A stretch of 64,000 bases of DNA from Candidatus Methylacidiphilales bacterium (GCA_033875315.1 JANRJG010000004.1:1-64000), one strand, 5' to 3'. Positions 12,068-25,769 are shown, counted from the stretch's first letter. Notes: generated by a model from the sequence alone, not told the origin. Program-made: numbers and translations.

Positions 12068-12829
12068 ATGATCAAAGTCCAGCGCCGATGGACCTGGCCC
12101 GTGACGTTGGCGGCCTTCCTGATTGCCAGCCACGCCGCCCAGGCGCAAGATAAAATCGTATTGAAGGATGGTTCGCCATCCAACGGGGAAATCACAGCCT
12201 ACGATCCAGCCAGTGGGGCAGTCACCTTCAAGAACGACAAGGGGACGGTCCCGTACCCGGCGGCCACGCTCTCCAAGGTTGAACTGGGGGAGCGTCCAGA
12301 ATTCGCCAAAGGAGTCGCTGCGGTGTCGGAGGAGCGCTACGCCGAGGGGGTGGACCTGCTCAAGCCCCTGGTGGACAAGTTTCTCGGGATTGATTCGCCC
12401 TGGGTTCCCCAAGCGGCAGCCTACCTGGCGGATGCCCTGGCCAAGACGGGCAAGACCTTCGACAGCGAGCAGTTGGCCGACAAGATCGTGAAGTCCTATC
12501 CCAACAGCATCTTCCGTTACCAGGGGATGATCAGCAAGGCCGCCTCCCTTTCGGCGAAGAAGAATTACGATGAGGCACTGACCTTGTTGGCCGAAGTGGA
12601 GAAAGCCGTGCCACAGACGGCGGCACCCGATGCCCGGACGATGCAGATCCTGGGGGATTTGTTTTACAACCGGGCGATCATCTACAAAGCCAAGGGTGAC
12701 AAGGCCAAGGCCTACGAGTCCTTTTTGACGGTTTCGTCCCTCTATCACAAACCGGCCAAGCGCGCCAAGCTGGCCTTGGCGGAAGCTGAAGCCCTGCGCA
12801 AAGAGAACAAAGATCTCTTTGTCAATTGA
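12068..12829 (+). CDS. Secreted TPR-like protein of ExbBD cluster 1
   Basis: The 253-residue protein has a signal peptide (LAAFLIASHAAQAQ). A short beta-rich leader follows (DKIVLKDGSPSNGEITAYDP...VTFKNDKGTVPYPAATLSKVEL), then helical TPR-like repeats (about 90-245). The leader matches the one in the protein at 33419-34348 (DEILLKNG...EIPYPLAQVERVQF). The two are therefore paralogues, each placed before an ExbB gene. It lies 6 bp upstream of exbB. Likely a periplasmic partner of the proton-driven complex; the exact role is unknown. ATG at 12068 gives a proper signal peptide. Confidence 0.75.
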   Translation: MIKVQRRWTWPVTLAAFLIASHAAQAQDKIVLKDGSPSNGEITAYDPASGAVTFKNDKGTVPYPAATLSKVELGERPEFAKGVAAVSEERYAEGVDLLKPLVDKFLGIDSPWVPQAAAYLADALAKTGKTFDSEQLADKIVKSYPNSIFRYQGMISKAASLSAKKNYDEALTLLAEVEKAVPQTAAPDARTMQILGDLFYNRAIIYKAKGDKAKAYESFLTVSSLYHKPAKRAKLALAEAEALRKENKDLFVN

Positions 12830-12835
12830 CGCATC

Positions 12836-13582
12836 ATGTTCCGATCCGTCAGGCGGTCGGCGGCTGCCGCCGCCTCGTTCATCCTGTTCCTGGCCCCTGT
12901 GACGGAGTCGCAGGCGGCGGAAAAGGGTCGCACCCTGGGAGAAGTCTTCCAGGCCGGCGGACCGGTGATGTGGTTGTTGTTGTTGCAGTCGATGCTCCTG
13001 GTGGCCGTGGTGGTCGAGGCCTGGCGGCGTTTCCGGGTGGGAGAGTTGGTTCCCGCTGAGACCCATCGCGAGTTGCACCGCTGGGTCGGGGAAGGGGATC
13101 TGGCGCGGGCCCATGGGGAAAGCCGCAGCCGGAAGGATCTTTTTGCCTCGGCCATGGATGCCGCCCTGGGCCGTTTTTCCAAGGGGCAGGAGGCGGCGCG
13201 GGATGCGGCATCCGATGTGCTGCATGTTCATGCAACCCGGATGCGCGGGTGGTTGAATTACCTGTCCGCCATCGGGGTGACCGCGCCGATGCTGGGTCTG
13301 TTGGGCACGGTCATGGGGATGATCAAGGCTTTTGAAAATCTGGGCCACTCCGGCGTGGCGGACATGACCGGACTTTCCGCCGCCATCTCCGAGGTGTTGG
13401 TCACCACGGCGGGGGGATTGGTGGTCGGCATTCCCGCCTTTGTGGCCTACTACATCCTCAAGAATCACCTGGCAGATTCACTGGCCACGGCGGAAAAGGA
13501 AGTTTTCGACCTGGTGGACGCACTGCCATACGGGGCGCCGGTGGCCCCGGAACACGCGGAACCCGCCGCGCCCGCGGCATGA
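12836..13582 (+). CDS. exbB: MotA/TolQ/ExbB proton channel family protein (cluster 1)
   Basis: The 248-residue protein begins with a signal-like helix (SAAAAASFILFLAPVTESQAA). A first TolQ helix follows (VMWLLLLQSMLLVAVVVEAW), then a cytoplasmic loop and the paired helices: YLSAIGVTAPMLGLLGTVMG and AAISEVLVTTAGGLVVGIPA. This is the stator pentamer subunit that uses proton motive force. Its stop overlaps the following exbD start by ATGA. A leading cleavable or extra helix is unlike E. coli ExbB and is shared with the cluster 2 homologue. Confidence 0.9.
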   Translation: MFRSVRRSAAAAASFILFLAPVTESQAAEKGRTLGEVFQAGGPVMWLLLLQSMLLVAVVVEAWRRFRVGELVPAETHRELHRWVGEGDLARAHGESRSRKDLFASAMDAALGRFSKGQEAARDAASDVLHVHATRMRGWLNYLSAIGVTAPMLGLLGTVMGMIKAFENLGHSGVADMTGLSAAISEVLVTTAGGLVVGIPAFVAYYILKNHLADSLATAEKEVFDLVDALPYGAPVAPEHAEPAAPAA

Positions 13583-14052
13583 GGTCGCGCCGGGCGGTGG
13601 TTGACGAGCCGGGCGACGCCCCGGAATTCCAAGTATCCGCCATGGTCGACATCCTCATGACCATGCTGGTTTTTTTTGTCGCGACCGCCACGTTTGAGTA
13701 TGCCCGCCAACCGGCCGACCTGGCCCTGCCCCGGGCCCGCCGGGAGGGTCCGGGGGATTCCCGGGTGGCGGGATTGGTCTTGCAACTGGAACGGGAAGGC
13801 GGGCGGATTCTGGCCGACCAGGTGCCGGTGGCCCGTGCCCGCGACCTGGTTCCTTTGATCCGGGAACGGATGCGCACCGCCAACCGGCTACGCGGACAGG
13901 GGGCGGAATTCCGTGTCCTGATCCGTGCCGACCGGACGACGCCTTACTGGCGGGTGGAGGAAATCATGCGGGCGGCGGGCGAAGCCGGGGTGGTCGATGT
14001 GTTGTTTGCCATGGAACGGCCCGGCAAGAAGGAGAAGGGGGGCGGGTCATGA
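13579..14052 (+). CDS. exbD: ExbD/TolR family protein, Asp intact (cluster 1, first copy)
   Basis: The 157-residue protein has one transmembrane helix with the proton-carrying aspartate (VSAMVDILMTMLVFFVAT, Asp24). A periplasmic domain ends in LIRADRTTPYWRVEEIMRAAGEAGVVDVLFA, the normal ExbD C-terminus. It starts within the exbB stop (ATGA) and its own stop overlaps the next gene, so translation is coupled. Works with ExbB as the moving part of the stator. Confidence 0.88.
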   Translation: MRSRRAVVDEPGDAPEFQVSAMVDILMTMLVFFVATATFEYARQPADLALPRARREGPGDSRVAGLVLQLEREGGRILADQVPVARARDLVPLIRERMRTANRLRGQGAEFRVLIRADRTTPYWRVEEIMRAAGEAGVVDVLFAMERPGKKEKGGGS

Positions 14053-14462
14053 GCAGGAGTAGGATTGGGCACAGGCGGATTTTGGCGGATGACGATGCGG
14101 CGCCCACGCCCCAGATCGCCCCGATGATCAACGTCATCATCGTGATGGTGGCTTTCTTTGCCGGGGGTTCCGCTCTGGGGACCTTCGAGCAGCACCTGGG
14201 CCTCAAGCTCCCGACGTTTCTCTTCGAGCGCGCCTCCACTGTGGACCGTCCACTGGTGGTTGATTTGCTGGTCAACGGCAGGTGCCGCCTGGGCGGCAGG
14301 GAATTGACGTCGGCGGAACTGGGGGAGCGCCTTGCCTCCCTGAAGCCCGCCCTGGTGCTGATCCGGCCGGAACCAGCCACGCCCCATGAGACGGTCATGG
14401 GCGCCCTGGAGTCGTGCTCCGAGGCGGGGGTGGGGCGGGTCCAGTTCGCGCCTTTGCGCTGA
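14049..14462 (+). CDS. ExbD/TolR family protein with Asp-to-Asn change (cluster 1, second copy)
   Basis: The 137-residue protein has the ExbD pattern PQIAPMINVIIVMVAFFAGG and a C-terminal ALESCSEAGVGRVQFA. The residue aligned with the essential membrane Asp is Asn28 (codon AAC). The three other ExbD proteins in the window read APMID or SAMVD here. A protein lacking this Asp should not carry protons. It may pair with the first ExbD as the silent half of a heterodimer inside the ExbB pentamer. The start overlaps the previous stop (ATGA). The family call is firm; the heterodimer idea is inference. Confidence 0.85.
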   Translation: MSRSRIGHRRILADDDAAPTPQIAPMINVIIVMVAFFAGGSALGTFEQHLGLKLPTFLFERASTVDRPLVVDLLVNGRCRLGGRELTSAELGERLASLKPALVLIRPEPATPHETVMGALESCSEAGVGRVQFAPLR

Positions 14463-14537
14463 ACACTAGTTAGGAATTTTCTCCGCCATCCCCCAGCGTC
14501 CTGCGCCGTGGTCTTGTCGGGGTGCTGCCGATCGGGA

Positions 14538-15101
14538 TCAGGCCCGGCTGAGGTATTTTCCGGTGCGGGTGTCGATCTTGACCATCTCGCCTTCCTTGAT
14601 GAAGAGCGGCACCTGGATGCTCAGCCCGGTTTCGACCAGGGCCGGCTTCTGGACGTTGTTGGCGGAATCCCCGCGGACGCCCTCGGCCGATTCGGTGACC
14701 TTGAGCAGGACCGTGGGGGGAAGCTCGATTTCCGCCACCCGGCCCTCGACAAAGACGACGTCCACGCGGCAATTCTCGGTCAGGTAATTCTTGGCATCGC
14801 CGACGATTTCATTCGTGAGGGTGATGTTCTCGTAGGTTTCCGGATTCATGAAGACCCAGTCGGCCTGGTCCTTGTAGGAGAAGTCCCATTTTTCGCGCCG
14901 GACGTCGACGATTTCGACCTTGTCGGTGGAGCCGAGGCGTTCGTCGGAGGACCGCCCGGTGTTGATCGAGCGGAGGGAGGCCTGGACGAAGGCACGGAGG
15001 TTGCCGGGAGTGCGGTGTTGGGTGTCGAGCACGATGCAGATGTCGCCCTTGTGGCGGATCGCCATGCCCTTTTTGAGGTCGTTTGCGTTGCAGCTGGCCA
15101 T
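14538..15101 (-). CDS. efp: Elongation factor P with Asn34 at the tip
   Basis: The 187-residue length is standard. Domain I has NDLKKGMAIRHKGDICIVLD; domains II-III end in GLSIQVPLFIKEGEMVKIDTRTGKYLSRA, the EF-P signature. EF-P enters the ribosomal E site to rescue stalls at polyproline. The tip loop reads HRTPGNLRAF where E. coli has VKPGKGQAF, so position 34 is Asn instead of modified Lys, with Arg at 36. It sits 29 bp after kdsD on the same strand. No modification enzyme (EpmA, EarP, YmfI) is in the window. Confidence 0.95.
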   Translation of the reverse strand: MASCNANDLKKGMAIRHKGDICIVLDTQHRTPGNLRAFVQASLRSINTGRSSDERLGSTDKVEIVDVRREKWDFSYKDQADWVFMNPETYENITLTNEIVGDAKNYLTENCRVDVVFVEGRVAEIELPPTVLLKVTESAEGVRGDSANNVQKPALVETGLSIQVPLFIKEGEMVKIDTRTGKYLSRA

Positions 15102-15130
15102 GTGGTTCTTTCTTTCTGGGGGTTGGAAGA

Positions 15131-16102
15131 TTACAAAAGCTTCACTTTGGTGAGGTCCTGGACATCGATCAGACCGACGGGATGGTTGCGCCGGTCGACG
15201 ACGGGAAGGTCGTTGATCTTGTGACGGGAGAGGATATTGAGCACGTCGACTGCGAGCTTGTCAACCTGAACGCGGATGGGTTTGGCGGTCATGACCTTGC
15301 CGACGGCGAGGCGTCCGACATCCTCGCTTTTTTGGTAGCCGCGGGTGAAGTCGCCCTGGGTGTAGATGCCGGCGAGTGTGCCCCGTGAATTGATGATGAT
15401 GGCGGCGCCACATCGCTTGCGGGTGATTTCCGCCAGGGCGTCGCGCACCGGGGTGTTTTCCCGGCAAACGGCCACCTGCTCAATCGGACGCATGACATCG
15501 CGGATACCGAGGAGCAGATTTCGTCCGAGCGAGCCTCCGGGGTGGAAGCGGGCGAATTCCTCTTTCTTGAAACCACGGGCCTCGAGCAGAACCATGGCCA
15601 GGGCATCGCCCAATACGAGCATGGCGGTGGTGCTGGTGGTCGGGGCCAGGTTGAGCGGGCAGGCTTCCCTGCTGACAGGGACATGGAGATGGATGTCGGC
15701 ATTGCGGGCCAGGGAGGAACGCGCATTGCCCGTGATGCCCACCAAGGAGGAGGCTGCGCGTTTGAGACTGGGCAGGATCCGGAGCAATTCTTCGGTTTCG
15801 CCACTGAAGCTCAAAGCCAGGATGACATCGGCCTTGCCGACTACACCGAGGTCGCCGTGGGTGGCGTTGAGGGCGTTGAGCACCACGGCGGGACACCCGG
15901 TGCTGGTCAGGGTGGCCGCGATTTTGTCGCCGATGTGGCCCGACTTGCCGACCCCCACCACGATGACTTTTCCCCCGCGACGGCAGGTCTCCATGAGGCA
16001 GGTGACGGCAAGATCAAAGGAGGGGTCGAGCTTGGCGCGAAGGGCGCGGAGTCCGGCGATTTCCAGATCGATGACTTTCCGGGCCCGGGTTCGCATACGC
16101 AT
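15131..16102 (-). CDS. kdsD: Arabinose-5-phosphate isomerase (KpsF/GutQ/KdsD, SIS plus CBS)
   Basis: The 323-residue protein has an SIS domain (about 35-170: VIVVGVGKSGHIGDKIAATL, GKADVILALSFSGETEELL, PLNLAPTTSTTAMLVLGDAL). The HPGGSLGRNLLLGIRDVMR linker leads to two CBS repeats (about 200-323, ending VVDRRNHPVGLIDVQDLTKVKLL). The enzyme makes arabinose-5-phosphate for Kdo synthesis, implying lipopolysaccharide. Upstream of efp on the same strand. The start at 16102 lacks a clear ribosome-binding site; ATG at 16096 is an alternative. Confidence 0.93.
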   Translation of the reverse strand: MRMRTRARKVIDLEIAGLRALRAKLDPSFDLAVTCLMETCRRGGKVIVVGVGKSGHIGDKIAATLTSTGCPAVVLNALNATHGDLGVVGKADVILALSFSGETEELLRILPSLKRAASSLVGITGNARSSLARNADIHLHVPVSREACPLNLAPTTSTTAMLVLGDALAMVLLEARGFKKEEFARFHPGGSLGRNLLLGIRDVMRPIEQVAVCRENTPVRDALAEITRKRCGAAIIINSRGTLAGIYTQGDFTRGYQKSEDVGRLAVGKVMTAKPIRVQVDKLAVDVLNILSRHKINDLPVVDRRNHPVGLIDVQDLTKVKLL

Positions 16103-16240
16103 GGGGGACCATGAAATCGAAGGATGCCCCCCTATGCAATGGCGATTTTTACTGAAAGTGCGAAATGAGCCTTTTTTCTCTTGCCACGGGAGCTTTTGTC
16201 ACGATTCACCAGCCCCCTGCTGGCAAATGTTGGATTATCG

Positions 16241-16268
16241 TTGACACCACAACATGTGGTAGTATGGT
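16241..16268 (+). promoter_or_regulatory. Candidate nrdJ promoter with embedded inverted repeat
   Basis: TTGACA (16241-16246) is followed after 16 bp by TATGGT (16263-16268). The spacer is filled by the inverted repeat ACCACA-ACA-TGTGGT (16246-16260), and a second short palindrome ATAC-N5-GTAT lies at 16281-16293, centres 34 bp apart. The arrangement resembles paired NrdR boxes in geometry only; the sequences do not match the NrdR consensus well. Roughly 100 bp upstream of nrdJ. Confidence 0.45.
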
Positions 16269-16369
16269 CATTCCCTGCTTATACATATAGTATGGTTTAA
16301 GTCAGATTCTAAACAATTTCCGATAAAATAATTAACCCTTGGAAATCAACGACTAAAGGAGATTCCGCC

Positions 16370-19408
<3,039 letters not shown>

Positions 19409-19442
19409 TCCTGCGGCCGGCCCTGCCCCGCATGTAAACCAT

Positions 19443-19473
19443 CCCGTCTCCGCATGACCGATGCGGAGACGGG
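19443..19473 (+). terminator. Perfect 13-bp hairpin downstream of nrdJ
   Basis: The arms CCCGTCTCCGCAT and ATGCGGAGACGGG pair perfectly around a 5-nt loop, 35 bp after the nrdJ stop. There is no following T run, so intrinsic termination is uncertain. A second inverted repeat GGGTTTTC/GAAAACCC lies at 19521-19554. The remaining space up to gyrB holds no gene. Confidence 0.55.
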
Positions 19474-19671
19474 GGACTGGCGGCGTTGGCGCATTTTCCC
19501 GGTTTCCTTCCTGCGTGTAGGGGTTTTCCAAGCGCCCACTGCGGTTGAAAACCCGTGGATCCCAGCGGGGCGGATGAAGTTGGATCGCCCATTTCTAAAC
19601 CCTTGTTGGAAAAGGCCTTAAAATGGACCAAAACCCCAAAAAACCGTTGCAGACACGTCCCCGATTTGTGA

Positions 19672-22269
<2,598 letters not shown>

Positions 22270-22277
22270 TTAGACCC

Positions 22278-22604
22278 ATGAAAAGCAAGTCGCTCTACAG
22301 GGAAGGTAAAAGGGAGGTGCGCAGCAGCCGTATCCAGGAATCTGCCGTGATGCTGCCCGGCGTGGGCCGCACATTCAACGTGCGCGTGGCCAAAGCCCAG
22401 TTGTCCGGTTTGCTGGACTTGGTTGCCAGCGGGGAAGAAGTGGTGCTGACGGCGGATGGCAAGCCCAAGGCACGCCTCATACCCTACAAGCCCAAAAGCA
22501 AACCCTTCAAGGTGGACTGGGAGCACCTCCGCTCCATGCCCATGAACACGGGGCCCAGCGCCACTGAAATCGTGCGTGCCGACCGGGACGCCAGGGGCTG
22601 GTGA
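22278..22604 (+). CDS. Antitoxin, Phd/YefM (prevent-host-death) type
   Basis: The 108-residue protein has the Phd/VapB signature: FNVRVAKAQLSGLLDLVASGEEVVLTADGKPKARLIPYKP, that is, DNA-binding N-terminal domain followed by a charged tail (VDWEHLRSMP...IVRADRDARGW) that would wrap the toxin. Its TGA overlaps the toxin ATG by one base. It is inserted between gyrB and gyrA, which are normally neighbours. About 35 residues precede the Phd domain, more than usual; a later start such as Met26 is possible. Confidence 0.85.
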   Translation: MKSKSLYREGKREVRSSRIQESAVMLPGVGRTFNVRVAKAQLSGLLDLVASGEEVVLTADGKPKARLIPYKPKSKPFKVDWEHLRSMPMNTGPSATEIVRADRDARGW

Positions 22605-23020
22605 TGTATCTGGACAGCAGCGTCATCGTCAAACTCCTGGTCCCGGAAGGCGACACGGACCATTATGCCGCCTTGGTCGAAGGCCATGATCTGCATTCTT
22701 CCGATCTGGCCTTCACCGAGGTCTTCTCCGCCCTTTGCGGCCAGGAACGCGGGGGCCATCTCCGCCCGGAGAACCGCAAGCGCGCCTGGGATCTCTTCTC
22801 GACTTGGGTGCGCGAGGGTGACCTCACCCTCCACGCCTTCCAACCCTCCGTATTCCAAAAGGCCCAACAAATGATCGCCCTCTGCCATCCGCCGGTCGGA
22901 ATCCACGCATTGGATGCGCTCCACCTCGCCGTCTGCGACCTCCACCAGGACTTCCCCCTCGTGAGCAATGACCAGCGCATGCTCGCCGCCGCTGCCCGCC
23001 TCGGGATCCCCACCGCATAA
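22604..23020 (+). CDS. PIN-domain toxin, VapC family
   Basis: The 138-residue protein has the PIN acidic residues in order: MYLDSSVIVKLL (Asp4), FTEVFSAL (Glu39), HALDALHLA (Asp104) and SNDQRML (Asp123). PIN toxins are Mg-dependent ribonucleases, often cutting tRNA. The ATG at 22604 overlaps the antitoxin stop; a GTG one codon earlier is less likely. With all four acidic positions present the nuclease is probably active. It ends 39 bp before gyrA. Confidence 0.88.
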   Translation: MYLDSSVIVKLLVPEGDTDHYAALVEGHDLHSSDLAFTEVFSALCGQERGGHLRPENRKRAWDLFSTWVREGDLTLHAFQPSVFQKAQQMIALCHPPVGIHALDALHLAVCDLHQDFPLVSNDQRMLAAAARLGIPTA

Positions 23021-23022
23021 TC

Positions 23023-23057
23023 ATTCAGCATTCAGAAATCAGTAATCAGAAATTTAC
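23023..23057. repeat. Heptamer array between vapC and gyrA, 5 units
   Basis: Units CATTCAG, CATTCAG, AAATCAG, TAATCAG, AAATTTA lie in one register and end 2 bp before the gyrA start codon, so they form the gyrA leader. Confidence 0.75.
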
Positions 23058-23059
23058 CT

Positions 23060-25657
23060 ATGGCCAATCAAGATCCCCCCAGCTCCCTGTTTTCGCAGGG
23101 TGAACGCATCGACCGCATCAACGTTGCCGACGAGATCAAGAACTCGTTCCTCGACTATTCCATGTCGGTCATCATCTCCCGCGCCCTGCCCGATGTACGC
23201 GACGGACTCAAGCCCTCACAGCGGCGAGTCCTGCTGGCCATGCACGACCTCAACCTTTACCCCGGACGCCAACACCGGAAATGCGCCAAGATCTGCGGGG
23301 ACACCTCGGGCAACTACCATCCCCACGGCGAGGCTGTCATTTATCCCACTTTGGTCCACATGGCCCAGCACTGGGCCATGCGCGACACCCTCATCGACGG
23401 CCAGGGCAACTTTGGTTCGGTCGAGGGCGACCCCCCGGCCGCCATGCGTTACACCGAGGCCCGCCTGACCCACCTCGGCGCCCTCCTCATGGAGGACATG
23501 GACAAGGACACGGTCAATTTCGTCCCCAACTACGACGAAACCCGGGAAGAGCCCGTCGTTTTCCCCGCCGCCTTTCCCAATCTCCTGGTCAACGGCGGCA
23601 CCGGCATCGCGGTCGGCATGGCCACCAACATCCCGCCCCACAATCTGGGCGAGATCGTGGACGGCATCTGCGCCCAGATCGACGATCCCGAGATCACCAT
23701 CAAGGCCCTGATGAAGCACATCAAGGGCCCGGATTTCCCGACCGGTTGCACCGTGCTCGGCCTGGAAGGAGTGCGCAATTACTTCAACGGCGGCAAGGGC
23801 AGCATCAAGGTCCGCGGCCGCATGCACACCGAGGAACACAAGGGGGGCAAGGAAGTCATCGTCATCACCGAGATCCCGTTCAACGTCAACCGCGCCGAAT
23901 TGGTCAAACGCATCGCCGAACTCACCAACGACAAGGTCCTCGCCGAGGTCAGCGATGTGCGCGATGAATCGGACGAAAACACCCGCGTGGTCGTCGAACT
24001 GAAACGTGACGCCGTGACCAAGGTGGTCATCAACAAGCTCTACCAGCACACCGCGCTGGAATCCTCCTTCTCGGCCAACGTCCTGGCCATCGATGGCGGC
24101 CGCCCGAAGACACTCAACCTCAAGGAACTGATCAACTGCTACATCGAGCACCGACGCGAGGTCATCCTGCGCCGGACCCGCTTCGAACTGAACAAGGCCG
24201 AAGCCCGCGCCGAGACGTTGGAGGGTTATCTCATCGCCCTGGCCAACCTCGACGACTTCATCGACATCATCCGGAAGAGCCGCAACCGCGACGAGGCCCG
24301 TCTCAAGCTCCTCGGCTACGAATTCCCCCGCAAAGTCGTGGAAAAGTTCGGTATCACCATCCGCAACGAGTCACGTCTGCAAAGCGGCCGCTACATCATC
24401 TCCGAGCAGCAGGTCGATTCCATCCTCGAGCTACGTCTTTACCAGCTCACCGGAATGGAACGGGAGAAGATCCAGGGTGAATACAAGGAACTGCTGGAGC
24501 GGATCGAGGATTTGATGGACATCCTGGCCAAGGAATCGCGCGTGCTCTCCATCATCAAGGAAGAGCTGCGCCGGGTGAAGGAGAAGTACGCCACCAAGCG
24601 CCGCACCGACTTCGCCGCCGACGAGGGCGACATGGCCATCGAGGACCTGATTGCCAACGAGGCCGTCCTTATCACCATGACCCACAACGGCCTGATCAAG
24701 CGCACCAATGTCTCCAGCTACCGCGCCCAGAAGCGTGGCGGCAAGGGGGTCATCGGCATGACCATGCGCGAATCCGAGAAACCCGAGGAATCGGATTTCA
24801 TCGAGCACCTCTTCTCGGCCTCGACACACGACTACCTGATGTTCTTCACCAACCTCGGGCGGGCCTACGTCGAGCGCGTCCACTCCATTCCCGACATGGG
24901 CCGCAATGCCAAGGGCAAGTCGATCGCCAATGTGCTTTCGCTCAAGACCGGCGAAACCGTGGCCGCCCTCATCCGCATCCCATCCAAACGCGACGGCAAG
25001 GGCGAGGACATCACGTGGGAATCGGAAGAGTTCCTGTTCTTCGCCACCCAGCAGGGCACGGTCAAGAAAACCGCCCTCAAGGACTTCGCCAACACCCGGG
25101 CGGGGGGGATCATCGCCATCGGCATCGAGCAGGGCGACCTGCTCATTGATGTGAAACTCACCGACGGCAAGCAGGAGCCCGTGCTCATCACCGCCGAGGG
25201 CATGAGCATCCGCTTCGAGGAATCCGATGTCCGTTGCATGGGACGTCCCGCCGGGGGCGTCCGCGGCATCAGCCTCGACAAGGGTGACAAGGTTGTCGGT
25301 ATCGCCATGGCCCAGAACGACGCCACCCTCCTGGTGGCGGGCGAGAACGGCATCGGCAAGCGCACCGGCTTCGATGAATACCGCACCCAGTCGCGCGGCG
25401 GTAAGGGCATCATCACCATGAAGACCGGAGACAAGACCGGTCGCGTGGTCGGGGTGCTGACCGTCCGTGACAGCGACGAGATGATGCTGACCACGCTCAA
25501 GGGCCAGATGGTCCGCATCAGCGTGGCCGGGGTGCGCGAGTGTGGACGCAACACCCAGGGCGTGAAGTTGGTCACCCTGGACAGTGGAGACAAACTCACC
25601 AGCATCGCCCCGGTGGTCTCAGTCGACCAGGAAGACGAAATCGAGGGCGAAGTTTAA
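23060..25657 (+). CDS. gyrA: DNA gyrase subunit A
   Basis: The 865-residue protein has the winged-helix breakage domain (SFLDYSMSVIISRALPDVRDGLKPSQRRVL) and catalytic Tyr131 in AMRYTEARLT. The coiled-coil and C-terminal beta-pinwheel follow. The GyrA-box-like YRAQKRGGKGVIGM and later blade repeats (EYRTQSRGGKGIITMKTG) support gyrase rather than topoisomerase IV. The quinolone-determining stretch reads HPHGEAVIYP (residues 87-96): Ala92 in place of E. coli Ser83 and Pro96 in place of Asp87. It acts with GyrB to supercoil DNA. Confidence 0.96.
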   Translation: MANQDPPSSLFSQGERIDRINVADEIKNSFLDYSMSVIISRALPDVRDGLKPSQRRVLLAMHDLNLYPGRQHRKCAKICGDTSGNYHPHGEAVIYPTLVHMAQHWAMRDTLIDGQGNFGSVEGDPPAAMRYTEARLTHLGALLMEDMDKDTVNFVPNYDETREEPVVFPAAFPNLLVNGGTGIAVGMATNIPPHNLGEIVDGICAQIDDPEITIKALMKHIKGPDFPTGCTVLGLEGVRNYFNGGKGSIKVRGRMHTEEHKGGKEVIVITEIPFNVNRAELVKRIAELTNDKVLAEVSDVRDESDENTRVVVELKRDAVTKVVINKLYQHTALESSFSANVLAIDGGRPKTLNLKELINCYIEHRREVILRRTRFELNKAEARAETLEGYLIALANLDDFIDIIRKSRNRDEARLKLLGYEFPRKVVEKFGITIRNESRLQSGRYIISEQQVDSILELRLYQLTGMEREKIQGEYKELLERIEDLMDILAKESRVLSIIKEELRRVKEKYATKRRTDFAADEGDMAIEDLIANEAVLITMTHNGLIKRTNVSSYRAQKRGGKGVIGMTMRESEKPEESDFIEHLFSASTHDYLMFFTNLGRAYVERVHSIPDMGRNAKGKSIANVLSLKTGETVAALIRIPSKRDGKGEDITWESEEFLFFATQQGTVKKTALKDFANTRAGGIIAIGIEQGDLLIDVKLTDGKQEPVLITAEGMSIRFEESDVRCMGRPAGGVRGISLDKGDKVVGIAMAQNDATLLVAGENGIGKRTGFDEYRTQSRGGKGIITMKTGDKTGRVVGVLTVRDSDEMMLTTLKGQMVRISVAGVRECGRNTQGVKLVTLDSGDKLTSIAPVVSVDQEDEIEGEV

Positions 25658-25769
25658 GGCTTCCCGCCCCACACCACTTTGTGAATGAGATATGGAGGCC
25701 GCAGGCTGTCCTATCCTATCGCCCGGCCGTCATGCCAAATCCTATTGAGTGCGTGAAATAGTTCCTTAA

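Noticed and set aside
16246-16293. True NrdR boxes
   Set aside because: Spacing fits, but the palindromes do not match the ACACWATATATWGTGT consensus well enough.
16103-16369. Cobalamin riboswitch upstream of nrdJ
   Set aside because: No GCCACTG-type element or B12 box (AGCCAGGAGACCTGCC-like) is present; only a promoter with palindromes is visible.
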